A DNA stretch of 14,616 nt from Clostridia bacterium. Its GTDB lineage: Bacteria; Bacillota; Clostridia; TANB77; CAG-508. The translations under genes were made by a program, and so were the position numbers. The notes beneath the pieces are model-generated. The model was given only the letters and a program-made list of their open reading frames with translations, was not told the origin of the DNA and ran no database searches. Below are positions 1 through 7,334 of the stretch, piece by piece. How positions within the stretch are numbered: the first letter of the stretch is position 1; every line of letters begins with the position of its first letter. The DNA lies in the NCBI GenBank assembly GCA_900772235.1, contig CAAGQX010000178.1, positions 1 to 14,616 on the forward strand. The letters are read 5' to 3'.

Positions 1-105
1 AACGTGTTAAACAATAGAAGGTACTCAAACTATATATTTTTCAAAAGTTTGTGACATATGATTGACTAACCTACACTTGCTAAAAATTGGGAGAAAGTAC
101 GAATC

Positions 106-134
106 TTGATTTAATTGTGAAAAAGTGGTATTAT
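106..134 (+). promoter_or_regulatory. Putative sigma-A-type promoter of the Fe-S operon
   Basis: A TTGATT box at 106-111 and a TATTAT box at 129-134 are separated by 17 bases, 38 bases before the first start codon at 172. The preceding 105 bases hold no gene that I can support. Confidence 0.55.
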
Positions 135-171
135 AAGTAATGAATGAAATGAATAAAAGAAAGGAAATACA

Positions 172-901
172 ATGCTAGAATTAAAAAATATATGTTTTAC
201 AAGAGATAATAAAAAAATACTAGATAATATAAATTTAAAAATAGATACAGACAAATTTATAGTAATAACAGGACCAAATGGATCTCGGAAAATCCACACT
301 TGCCAAAATTATAATGGGAATAGAAAAGCCAGATAGTGGACAAGTTATTTTTGATGGACAAGATATAACTACAACACCAATAAACGAGAGGGCAAAGCTT
401 GGAATAGCTTTTGCATTTCAACAACCTGTAAAATTTAAAGGAATTACAGTATATGATTTACTTAAACTATCAGCTAAAAAAAATATAACTAAAAAAGAAG
501 CATGCGACATATTATCAAAAGTAGGACTATGTGCAAAAGAATATGTAGACAGAGAAGTAAATAGTTCACTATCAGGAGGAGAATTAAAAAGAATAGAAAT
601 TGCAACAGTTGCTGTTAGAGATTCTAAACTTACAATATTTGACGAGCCAGAAGCTGGAATAGATTTATGGAGTTTCAAAAGTTTAATAAAAGTTTTTGAA
701 AGTATAAGAAAAGAAACTAAAGGAACAACTTTAATAATTTCACACCAAGAAAGAATACTAAATATTGCAGACCAAATTATTTTATTAAATAGTGGAAATG
801 TAGAAAAAATAGGTGATAAAGAAGAAGTTATGCTTGATATTCTAAAAACAGAGAAAAAGGAGTGTTGCAAGTTAGGAGGTAATGATGATGGACAATATTG
901 A
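172..901 (+). CDS. sufC: SufC-like ABC ATPase of Fe-S cluster assembly, with a +1 frameshift in the P-loop
   Basis: This is a soluble ABC ATPase that would power a SufB-type Fe-S scaffold. The start at 172 is set by AAGGA at 161-165. Reading from 172 gives an ABC N-terminus up to GPNGS, then an extra C at 286 breaks the frame inside Walker A, and the unshifted frame stops at 334-336 (54 residues). Skipping that C restores GPNGSGKST and a 242-residue protein, a normal SufC size. The second part carries a Q-loop (AFQQP), signature LSGGE, Walker B (LTIFDEPEAGID) and H-loop (IISHQ). The form with PEAGID fits the minimal SufCB (SMS) branch better than E. coli SufC, which is recalled family knowledge. 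The gene overlaps sufB by a few codons. Whether it is a pseudogene, a data error or a frameshifted gene is open. Confidence 0.85.
283..289 (+). other. +1 frameshift site 1 (TCT-CGG-A)
   Basis: In the upstream frame the codons are TCT CGG. In the restored frame they are TCT, skipped C (286), GGA. The restored codons are the Ser-Gly of the P-loop. Site 2 at 6196-6202 has the same CT-C-GG core. The intact codon pair TCT GGA occurs elsewhere (for example in the MSGGNQQ motif near 4480), so the extra base is not a property of every TCTGGA. Confidence 0.85.
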
Positions 902-1805
902 TAAAGGCTTATTAATGGAAATTGCAGATATGAATGAAGCCCCTAAAGGTGCATACAACATAAGAAAAAATGGAAAAGGTATAGAAAGACAAATAACAGA
1001 AAATATAAATATCGTAACAAAAAAGGATAAACCAGGAATAGATATATATGTTAAAGAAAATACAAAGTTTGAATTTGTACACATTCCAGTAATTATTACT
1101 AAGAGTGGTTTGACTGATGTTGTATACAATGACTTTTTTATAGGAAAAAATGCAGATGTAGTAATAATAGCAGGGTGTGGAATACACAATGACCACCACC
1201 AAGATTCTCAACACGACGGAATACATAGGTTTTTCTTAGAAGAAGGTGCAAAAGTAAAATATATAGAAAAACATTATGGAGAAGGAGAGGGAACAGGAAA
1301 AAGAATTTTAAACCCAGTAACAGAAGTAACTCTTAAAGACGGAAGCTATATGGAAATGGAAACTGTACAAATAAAAGGTGTAGATTCAACTGTTAGAACA
1401 ACAAAGGGAAAATTAGAAAATAATACAAACTTAGTTATTTCTGAAAAAATAATGACACACGGAAATCAAACAGCAACAACAAGTTTTGAAGTTGAGCTAA
1501 ATGGAGAAAATGCAAGTACTCATGTTACATCTAGGTCGGTTGCGGTAGATAAATCTGTACAACAATTTAAATCAAATGTGCAAGGAAATTCAAAATGTTT
1601 TGGACACGTAGAATGTGATGCAATAATAAAAGATAGTGCAAAAGTAATTGCAATACCAGAAATTATAGCCAATAATGTAGAAGCAAATTTGATACACGAA
1701 GCTGCAATTGGGAAAATAGCAGGAGAACAATTAATAAAACTAATGACTTTAGGATTAACAGAAAAAGAAGCGGAAGAGCAAATAATACAAGGATTTCTTA
1801 AATAA
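885..1805 (+). CDS. sufB: SufB/SufD-family Fe-S scaffold protein (short, SMS type)
   Basis: This is the scaffold partner of the upstream SufC-like ATPase, predicted to be cytosolic. At about 306 residues it is much shorter than classical SufB (about 495), as expected for the two-gene minimal system. The C-terminal half has the recognisable SufBD beta-helix core and ending: SKCFGHVECDAII, then IPEI, LIHEAAIGKIAGEQL, and an MTLGLTEKEAE/GFLK tail. The Cys residues in the SKCFGHVECD stretch are candidates for cluster handling (inference). Three tandem ATGs lie at 882, 885 and 888. AGGAGG at 874-879 is only 2 bases from the first, so 885 or 888 is the likelier start. The gene overlaps the end of sufC, so the two are translationally coupled. 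No sufS, sufU or sufD is present downstream. Confidence 0.88.
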   Translation: MMDNIDKGLLMEIADMNEAPKGAYNIRKNGKGIERQITENINIVTKKDKPGIDIYVKENTKFEFVHIPVIITKSGLTDVVYNDFFIGKNADVVIIAGCGIHNDHHQDSQHDGIHRFFLEEGAKVKYIEKHYGEGEGTGKRILNPVTEVTLKDGSYMEMETVQIKGVDSTVRTTKGKLENNTNLVISEKIMTHGNQTATTSFEVELNGENASTHVTSRSVAVDKSVQQFKSNVQGNSKCFGHVECDAIIKDSAKVIAIPEIIANNVEANLIHEAAIGKIAGEQLIKLMTLGLTEKEAEEQIIQGFLK

Positions 1806-1812
1806 AAAATCA

Positions 1813-1846
1813 AAATAATCCCTTAAGATTAAGGGGTTATTTTTTT
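1813..1846 (+). terminator. Rho-independent terminator of the sufCB operon
   Basis: The 5' arm at 1813-1825 pairs with the 3' arm at 1830-1842 (AATCCCTTA against TAAGGGGTT, with one G-U pair) across a 4-base loop, followed by a T run. It lies 8 bases after the sufB stop. Confidence 0.85.
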
Positions 1847-1874
1847 ATATAAACAATTGGCATCATTAATTGTA

Positions 1875-1910
1875 AGTGTGATTTTTATTGTGTGCAATTA
1901 AAATCACACT
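1875..1910. other. Strong inverted repeat upstream of the BMP gene
   Basis: AGTGTGATTTT (1875-1885) is perfectly complementary to AAAATCACACT (1900-1910). An inner ATTG/CAAT stem follows around a TGTG loop, so the whole 36 bases fold as one hairpin with a single T-T mismatch. No T run follows on the plus strand. It could be a regulator-binding dyad for the nucleoside operon or a leftover repeat; the sequence does not decide. The rest of 1847-2020 shows nothing recognisable. Confidence 0.5.
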
Positions 1911-2020
1911 AAAATAAAATGCTGAAATTATGTAGATTTTGCCAAACTGGCTTGGAATCTGCTAATGTCAACTTTGCATCTGAAAAATATTACAAAAAAT
2001 AAAAAAATTTGAAAAAAAGG

Positions 2021-2049
2021 TTGTAATTTAAAAAGGGTATTGATATAAT
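2021..2049 (+). promoter_or_regulatory. Promoter of the nucleoside transporter operon
   Basis: TTGTAA at 2021-2026 and TATAAT at 2044-2049 with 17-base spacing give a near-consensus sigma-A promoter. It starts a leader of about 35 bases before the ATG at 2090. Confidence 0.8.
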
Positions 2050-2089
2050 CAGGTCGTAAAAAAAAACAAATTTGAAAGGGGTTTTTTTA

Positions 2090-3181
2090 ATGAAAAAATT
2101 AACAATTTTCGCATTAGTACTTTTACTTGTAGTGTCATGCCTACTTATTGCAGGATGTGGAAAAACAGAGAAAAAAGAAGACAAATATGAAATTGCTCTT
2201 GTAACAGATGTAGGAAATATCGATGACAAATCTTTTAACCAAAGTGCTTGGGAGGGTGTAGAAGCATTTGCAAAAGAAAATAAAATTACATATGCTTATT
2301 ACAGACCATCTGAGGACTCAACAGCAGCTCGTGTTGAAACAATGAAAACAGCAATTGAAACAGGTGCAAAAGTAGTTGTTTGCCCAGGATATTTATTTGA
2401 AGAATCAGTATATGAAATTCAAGAACAATATCCAGAAGTACAATTCTTACTATTAGATGGAGAACCACATGATGCAGAATACAACTATAAAACAGCATCA
2501 AATGTACATTGTATCTTATATCAAGAAGAACAAGCAGGATATTTTGCAGGATATGCAGCAGTAAAAGATGGATATACAAAATTAGGATTCTTAGGAGGAA
2601 TGGATGTTCCAGCAGTTATTCGTTATGGATATGGATTCCTTCAAGGAGCTAACGACGCAGCAAAAGAAATGAAAGTAGAAGACAAAGTATCAGTAAAATA
2701 CTGGTATTCAGGAAGCTTTTCACCAACAGATGAAATTAAAACAAAAATGGAATCTTGGTATTCTGATGGAACAGAAGTTGTATTTGCTTGCGGTGGTGGA
2801 ATTTATCTTTCTACAACAAGTGCAGCAGAAGCAGCAAACAAAAAAGTTATAGGTGTTGATAAAGATCAATACTTTGAATCAGAAACAATAATCACTTCAG
2901 CAATGAAAGAGTTAACAACATCAGTTAAATTAGCATTAAAAGACTTATATGCAACAAGCAATAAAAAATGGCCTGCAGATTTAGCAGGAAAAACATCTAC
3001 ATTAGGTGCAGCTGATAACTGCGTTGGATTACCAACAGCAAAAACATCTTGGAGATTAACTAAATTCACAGTTGCAGAATATGAAAAATTATTTGAAGAT
3101 GTAAAATCTGGAAAAGTAAAAATCAGCAATGAAACAAAAGCTAGACCAGAACTTGCAATAAAAGTAGATTACCAAAACTAA
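2090..3181 (+). CDS. nupN: BMP-family substrate-binding lipoprotein (nucleoside ABC transporter)
   Basis: This is an extracellular solute-binding lipoprotein of the BmpA/PnrA/NupN family that captures nucleosides for the ABC transporter encoded next. The start at 2090 (MKKLTIF) follows GAAAGGGG at 2074-2081. A longer reading from a TTG at 2072 would run through that ribosome site and is unlikely. A type II signal peptide ends in LIAGC with Cys23 as the lipidated residue. The mature protein has the family sequence DDKSFNQSAWEG near residue 50 and a late acidic ligand-pocket motif (IGVDKDQ). The length of 363 residues is normal. A hairpin follows the stop, which would lower expression of the downstream genes relative to this abundant binding protein. 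Substrate specificity (purine or pyrimidine) cannot be read from the sequence. Confidence 0.93.
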   Translation: MKKLTIFALVLLLVVSCLLIAGCGKTEKKEDKYEIALVTDVGNIDDKSFNQSAWEGVEAFAKENKITYAYYRPSEDSTAARVETMKTAIETGAKVVVCPGYLFEESVYEIQEQYPEVQFLLLDGEPHDAEYNYKTASNVHCILYQEEQAGYFAGYAAVKDGYTKLGFLGGMDVPAVIRYGYGFLQGANDAAKEMKVEDKVSVKYWYSGSFSPTDEIKTKMESWYSDGTEVVFACGGGIYLSTTSAAEAANKKVIGVDKDQYFESETIITSAMKELTTSVKLALKDLYATSNKKWPADLAGKTSTLGAADNCVGLPTAKTSWRLTKFTVAEYEKLFEDVKSGKVKISNETKARPELAIKVDYQN

Positions 3182-3199
3182 TTTAATAAAATAATCAGC

Positions 3200-3232
3200 A
3201 AAAGGCTGGGCGTTAAATGAGCCTAGCCTTTT
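3200..3232 (+). terminator. Intra-operon terminator/attenuator after the BMP gene
   Basis: AAAAGGCTGGGC (3200-3211) pairs with GCCTAGCCTTTT (3221-3232) with one G-U pair and a 9-base loop. The T run is short, so it is probably leaky, as is common between binding-protein and ATPase genes of ABC operons. Confidence 0.75.
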
Positions 3233-3252
3233 CTTGATAGAAGAGGATGAAC

Positions 3253-4809
3253 ATGAAGGAAAAAGAAGAATATGTAATAGAAATGTTAAATATCACTAAA
3301 GAATTCCCTGGAATAAAAGCTAATGACAATGTTACGCTTAAATTAAAAAAAGGCGAAATTCACGCACTACTTGGAGAAAATGGAGCAGGAAAATCTACAC
3401 TTATGAGTGTCCTTTTTGGATTATACCAACCAGAAGAAGGAATAATTAAAAAGAATGGCCAAAAAGTAAAAATAAATTCTCCAACAGATGCAAATGAATT
3501 AAATATAGGTATGGTGCATCAACATTTTAAACTTGTTGAATGCTTTACTGTTTTAGATAATATTATACTTGGCGTAGAACCAAATAAATGGGGATTCTTA
3601 AGAAAAGAAGAAGCAAGAAAGAAAATAGTAGAACTAAGTGAAAGGTATAAATTAAAAGTAGATCCAGATGCTTTAGTTTCGGAAATAAGTGTTGGAATGC
3701 AACAAAGAGTAGAAATATTGAAAATGCTTTATAGAGATAATGAAATTTTAATATTTGATGAGCCAACAGCAGTTCTAACACCACAAGAAATAGACGAACT
3801 TATGGATATAATGAGAGATTTCACTAAGGAAGGAAAATCTATTCTATTTATTACACACAAATTAAACGAAATAATGGCAGTTGCAGATAGATGTACTGTT
3901 TTAAGAAAAGGAAAATATATTGGGACTGTAAATGTAAAAGAAACAACCAAAGAAGAACTATCAGAAATGATGGTTGGTAGAAAAGTTAAATTTACAGTAG
4001 ACAAAAAGGAAATGGTGCCAGGGAAAACTATTCTTGAGGTGGAAAATTTATCAATTGATGCAAAACGCCATAAGAAAAAAGCAGTTAAAGATGTTTCATT
4101 TGAGGTGAGGCAAGGAGAAATTGTTTGTATAGCAGGAATTGAAGGAAATGGACAAACAGAGCTAGTTTCAGGAATAACAGGCTTACAAAAGGTATCAGAA
4201 GGAAGTGTAAAATTTTTAGGACAAGATATAACAAGAGCAAAAATAAGAACAAGATCAAAAATGGGAATGAGCCATATTCCAGAAGACAGGCATAAATATG
4301 GATTAATATTAGATTATTCATTAGAAGAAAATATGGTTTTACAAAGATATTGGGAACCAAAATTTCAAATTAGAGGCTTCATAAAATTTAAAGAAGTAAG
4401 AAAATATACTAATAAATTAATACAAGAATTTGATATTCGTTCTGGTGAAGGAGCTGTATCTATTGTAAGAGGTATGTCTGGAGGAAATCAGCAAAAAGCA
4501 ATAGTTGCAAGAGAAATAGACAAGAATCCAGAATTATTAGTAGCAGTACAGCCAACAAGAGGTTTAGATGTTGGAGCTATTGAATATATTCACGAGAAAA
4601 TTGTAGAACAAAGAGACGCCGGAAAAGCAGTTCTATTAATATCTTTGGAATTAGATGAAGTAATGAATTTATCAGATAGAATATTAGTAATGTATGAGGG
4701 TGAAATTGTAGGGGAATTAAACCCTAAAGAAACTACACTTAATGAGCTAGGACTTTATATGGCTGGAGCAAATAAAAATAAGAAAGGGGAAAACAAGAAT
4801 GAAAAATAA
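3253..4809 (+). CDS. nupO: Nucleoside ABC transporter, double ATP-binding protein
   Basis: This cytoplasmic ATPase with two fused ABC domains energises uptake through the two permeases downstream. Domain 1 is canonical: Walker A GENGAGKST (about residues 41-49), signature SVGMQQR (about 146-152), Walker B ILIFDEPTA, H-loop FITHK. Domain 2 is degenerate in the way usual for this family: GIEGNGQTE in place of Walker A (about 295-303), an intact MSGGNQQ signature, and VAVQPTRGLD where Walker B acidic residues are lost. One productive ATP site is therefore likely. Two ATGs are in frame, at 3247 and 3253. AGAGG at 3242-3246 touches the first but sits 6 bases before the second, so 3253 is chosen. 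The end overlaps the first permease gene by 11 bases. The B. subtilis relative is NupO (YufO), a guanosine transporter component. Confidence 0.93.
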   Translation: MKEKEEYVIEMLNITKEFPGIKANDNVTLKLKKGEIHALLGENGAGKSTLMSVLFGLYQPEEGIIKKNGQKVKINSPTDANELNIGMVHQHFKLVECFTVLDNIILGVEPNKWGFLRKEEARKKIVELSERYKLKVDPDALVSEISVGMQQRVEILKMLYRDNEILIFDEPTAVLTPQEIDELMDIMRDFTKEGKSILFITHKLNEIMAVADRCTVLRKGKYIGTVNVKETTKEELSEMMVGRKVKFTVDKKEMVPGKTILEVENLSIDAKRHKKKAVKDVSFEVRQGEIVCIAGIEGNGQTELVSGITGLQKVSEGSVKFLGQDITRAKIRTRSKMGMSHIPEDRHKYGLILDYSLEENMVLQRYWEPKFQIRGFIKFKEVRKYTNKLIQEFDIRSGEGAVSIVRGMSGGNQQKAIVAREIDKNPELLVAVQPTRGLDVGAIEYIHEKIVEQRDAGKAVLLISLELDEVMNLSDRILVMYEGEIVGELNPKETTLNELGLYMAGANKNKKGENKNEK

Positions 4810-5959
4810 AATCAGAAAATTTTTTCAAAGTAAAGCAGTTATAAGTTTATTAGCATCAATAGTTTCAATATGTATAGGACTACTTCTTGGATTCCTACTA
4901 CTTTTAATATTTAATAGAACAAAGGCATTAAGTGGGTTAAATGCATTACTTACAACAGGATTTTCAAGCCCAGATAAGTTCGCAAAAGTTTTGTACCAAG
5001 CAGCACCATTAGTATTAACAGGACTTTCAGTTGCATTTGCATTTAAAACAGGGTTGTTTAACATAGGAGCACCAGGACAATATGTTGTAGGAGCATTTTG
5101 TTCATTGTATTCTGCTATTGTACTAGGAAATCCTTGGTATGTATCTTTAATATTTGCATTCCTTGCAGGAATGCTTTGGGGCCTTGTACCAGGTTTGTGT
5201 AAAGCTTTATTTAATGTAAATGAAGTAATTACGTCAATTATGTTTAACTGGATTGGACTTTATGCAGTAAATGTATTAATAAAAAACATACCAATGATGA
5301 TACAAAATTACTGGGCAGGTTCAATAACTAACAGAACAACAAATTTATCATTAGTACAAAATTTTTATAATGTACAAACAACTATACCTAAAGGCGGATT
5401 AGATACATTGCTAGAGGGCTCTTCATATATGAATATAAGCATATTCATATCAATATTAGTAGCAGTTATAATTTATGTAATATTAAACAAAACTATTTTT
5501 GGATATGAATTAAAAGCGTGCGGATTTAATAAATATGCTAGTATATATGCAGGAATAAATTCAAAGAAAAACATAATTCTTTCAATGGCAATTGCAGGAG
5601 GCCTAGCAGGACTTGCAGGAGGAATTTACTATTTAAGTGGAACAGCAGAATACTTAATAGAAAAGAATTTACCAGTAATGGGATTCAATGGAATACCAGT
5701 AGCATTACTTGCATCTTCTAATCCAATTGGAGTAATATTTAGTGCTTTGTTTATTTCATACATACAAGTAGGAGGAGAAGCTCTACAAAGATATAAATAT
5801 AATACAGAAATTATAAATATAATAATTTCTGCAATAGTATACTTAAGTGCATTCTCGTTCTTATTTAAAATATCAATTGGAAAATTATTTGCAAAAAAAG
5901 AAAAGAAAAATTCTAATGCAGAAATGGCAAAAGTAAAAGCAGAGGAGGTGCAAAAATAA
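4799..5959 (+). CDS. nupP: Nucleoside ABC transporter permease (first)
   Basis: This is an integral membrane permease of the BPD_transp_2 (branched-chain amino acid/sugar/nucleoside) type, forming half of the channel. The 386 residues begin with a basic stretch (MKNKIRKFFQSK), then a hydrophobic helix, followed by many membrane segments. Family-typical stretches include LTGLSVAFAFKTGLFNIGA near residues 80-100 and FGYELKACGFN near 235, then GGLAGLAGG. The ribosome site AAAGGGG ends 9 bases before the ATG, inside the end of the ATPase gene. Its stop overlaps the start of the second permease (TAATG at 5957-5961), indicating coupled translation and 1:1 stoichiometry. The last 25 or so residues are a charged, Lys-rich cytoplasmic tail. 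The reading frame is intact. Confidence 0.92.
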   Translation: MKNKIRKFFQSKAVISLLASIVSICIGLLLGFLLLLIFNRTKALSGLNALLTTGFSSPDKFAKVLYQAAPLVLTGLSVAFAFKTGLFNIGAPGQYVVGAFCSLYSAIVLGNPWYVSLIFAFLAGMLWGLVPGLCKALFNVNEVITSIMFNWIGLYAVNVLIKNIPMMIQNYWAGSITNRTTNLSLVQNFYNVQTTIPKGGLDTLLEGSSYMNISIFISILVAVIIYVILNKTIFGYELKACGFNKYASIYAGINSKKNIILSMAIAGGLAGLAGGIYYLSGTAEYLIEKNLPVMGFNGIPVALLASSNPIGVIFSALFISYIQVGGEALQRYKYNTEIINIIISAIVYLSAFSFLFKISIGKLFAKKEKKNSNAEMAKVKAEEVQK

Positions 5960-6946
5960 TGGCTTTATTTGGAGATATATTAGGAGCAACTATTATATTT
6001 GCTGTACCATTAATGTTAGTAGCACTAGGAGGAATGTTCTCAGAAAGAAGTGGAGTAATTAACATTGCTCTTGAAGGAATAATGATAATTGGTGCATTAT
6101 TTGGGTGCCTTACTTTAAGCAAATTAAACACAATGGGATTTGGAGTAGAACACCCATATTTAGGAATGATTATTGCGATACTTGTATCGGCGGCTACTCG
6201 GCGCAATATTCTCATTATTACTAGCATTTGCAGCAATAAACTTAAAAGCAGACCAAACAATAGGAGGAACTGCTTTAAATACACTTGCACCAGCATTTGC
6301 AGTTGTATTATCTTGGGCAATCCAAGGACAAGGAAATACAACAATAAACTTACCAACTTGGACAAGAATAACAGAAACAACATTAGGAATAAATGTATTG
6401 CCAGAATTTTGGCATAATTTAATTTTTAAAAATGGTTTTTTAACAACGCCAATAGCATTTATTTTATTAATAATATCAATTGTAATTTTATATAAAACAA
6501 AATTTGGATTAAGACTAAGAGCTTGCGGAGAACACCCACAAGCAGCCGATTCAGTTGGAATTAGCGTATATAAAATGAGATATGCTGGAACAATAATTTC
6601 TGGAATATTGGGAGGAATAGGAGGACTTGCATATACAATAGCAGCAGGTTCAGGATTCCAATCTACTGTTGCAGGATATGGATTCTTAGCATTAGCAGTT
6701 ATGATATTTGGAAACTGGAAACCAGTAAGTATATTCTTTGCATCTATGTTCTTTGCATTATTCAAAATTATAGGAAATTACAGTGCAAGTTTAGCATTTT
6801 TACCAAAATTTGAAGGAATAATGGAGTCAAACTATTTATATTTAATGATTCCATATATAGTAACAATGATAGTATTAATATTAACATCTAAAAAATCTGC
6901 AGCACCAAAAGCAGAAGGAATACCATATGATAAAGGTGCAAGATAA
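5959..6946 (+). CDS. nupQ: Nucleoside ABC transporter permease (second), with a +1 frameshift
   Basis: This is the second channel subunit, paired with the preceding permease. GAGGAGG at 5942-5948 sets the start at 5959. The N-terminus (FSERSGVINIALEGIMIIGA) and the later GLRLRACGEHPQAADSVGI and GGIGGLAY stretches are typical of NupQ/YufQ-type permeases. An extra C at 6199 splits the gene. The unshifted frame ends at 6417 after 152 residues with a non-membrane, Asn/Lys/Arg-rich tail. Skipping the C continues as ATGAIFSLLLAFAAINL and gives about 328 residues, the normal family length. The downstream part has no ribosome site of its own, so it would need a frameshift to be made. Without it the transporter would lack half of its channel while every other gene of the operon is intact. 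Confidence 0.88.
6196..6202 (+). other. +1 frameshift site 2 (ACT-CGG-C)
   Basis: In the upstream frame the codons are ACT CGG. In the restored frame they are ACT, skipped C (6199), GGC, giving Thr-Gly. The CT-C-GG core and the Gly codon in the +1 frame match site 1 at 283-289. No homopolymer is involved. Confidence 0.85.
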
Positions 6947-6982
6947 TTAAAATTAGTTATAAACTAGTATAAATGGATGTAT

Positions 6983-7004
6983 GGGCGGGTGATAAAACCC
7001 GTCC
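6983..7004 (+). terminator. Hairpin after the transporter operon, probable weak terminator
   Basis: GGGCGGGT (6983-6990) pairs with ACCCGTCC (6997-7004) with one G-U pair and a 6-base loop. No clear T run follows, so termination strength is uncertain. Confidence 0.5.
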
Positions 7005-7037
7005 AAAACAATTTAATACGCATTATTAAAAATTAGG

Positions 7038-7066
7038 TTGCAAAACAAAAAAATATAGTGTATAAT
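7038..7066 (+). promoter_or_regulatory. Promoter of tRNA-Leu
   Basis: TTGCAA at 7038-7043 and TATAAT at 7061-7066 with 17-base spacing; the tRNA begins 17 bases after the -10 box. Confidence 0.85.
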
Positions 7067-7082
7067 AACAAACGAAATAAAT

Positions 7083-7169
7083 GCCGGTGTGCTGGAATTG
7101 GTAGACGGGGCAGACTCAAAATCTGTTGTCAGCAATGGCGTGTGGGTTCGAGTCCCACCACCGGCACCA
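7083..7169 (+). tRNA. tRNA-Leu (anticodon CAA)
   Basis: This is an 87-base class II tRNA with encoded CCA. The acceptor arms GCCGGTG (7083-7089) and CACCGGC (7159-7165) pair perfectly, followed by discriminator A and CCA. The anticodon loop CTCAAAA gives anticodon CAA, decoding UUG. A long variable arm fits Leu. The T-arm is GTGGG, loop TTCGAGT, CCCAC. Its 3' end is the repeated sequence that borders the accessory block downstream. Confidence 0.97.
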
Positions 7170-7170
7170 A
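7154..7170 (+). repeat. att-like core, copy 1 (tRNA-Leu 3' end)
   Basis: The 17-base sequence CCCACCACCGGCACCAA occurs at 7154-7170 (in the tRNA), 7318-7334 and 11674-11690. A shorter copy, GGCACCAA, occurs at 11516-11523. tRNA 3' ends are classic attachment sites for tyrosine-recombinase elements, so these are read as att cores (inference). Confidence 0.8.
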
Positions 7171-7172
7171 AT

Positions 7173-7203
7173 AAAAAATAGCGCCCTAAGGGCGTTATTT
7201 TTT
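7173..7203 (+). terminator. tRNA-Leu terminator (also the left part of repeat unit 1)
   Basis: A 14-pair hairpin with a TAA loop: AAAAAATA plus GCGCCC (7173-7186) against GGGCGT plus TATTTTTT (7190-7203), one G-U pair. An identical copy without a tRNA in front lies at 11526-11556. Confidence 0.9.
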
Positions 7204-7317
7204 ATGGGAAGGTGGGACTCGAAAAGGAACGTACCAAGTTCAGCCTGGTACAAGGCCAGGCTGAACGCAGGTAAAAATAGTCCAGTGGACTATTTTTGTG
7301 ACGCGAGTGCGAGTGGA

Positions 7318-7334
7318 CCCACCACCGGCACCAA
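7318..7334 (+). repeat. att-like core, copy 2, fused to the truncated relaxase gene
   Basis: This is the second perfect 17-base copy of the tRNA 3' end. The next base begins relaxase-coding DNA in mid-gene, so this is a recombination junction. Confidence 0.8.

Larger units (their letters stand above)
7163..7334 (+). repeat. tRNA-linked structured repeat unit 1
   Basis: Positions 7163-7228 are identical over 66 bases to 11516-11581. A variable middle follows, then a common 17-base end at 7318-7334. Predicted fold: an outer helix GGTGGG (7211-7216) with CCCACC (7318-7323), continued by ACTCG/CGAGT with a 3-base bulge; hairpin A with an 11-bp perfect stem (7238-7248 with 7256-7266); hairpin B with an 11-bp perfect stem (7273-7283 with 7287-7297) and loop AGT. 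Its segment 7211-7222 is the exact reverse complement of the tRNA T-arm (7148-7159). I do not recognise the family. Reading frames through this unit are artefacts of tRNA-like DNA. Confidence 0.8.

Noticed and set aside
1850..2089. A purine-type riboswitch before the BMP gene
   Set aside because: None of the conserved purine-riboswitch core segments could be found; only a simple dyad and a promoter are visible.
7126..7332. An open frame starting inside the tRNA and running into the relaxase (translation includes ALRALFFMGRWDSKR)
   Set aside because: It is tRNA, terminator and repeat-unit DNA read as protein; it has no ribosome site, and the same spurious peptide appears at the second unit.
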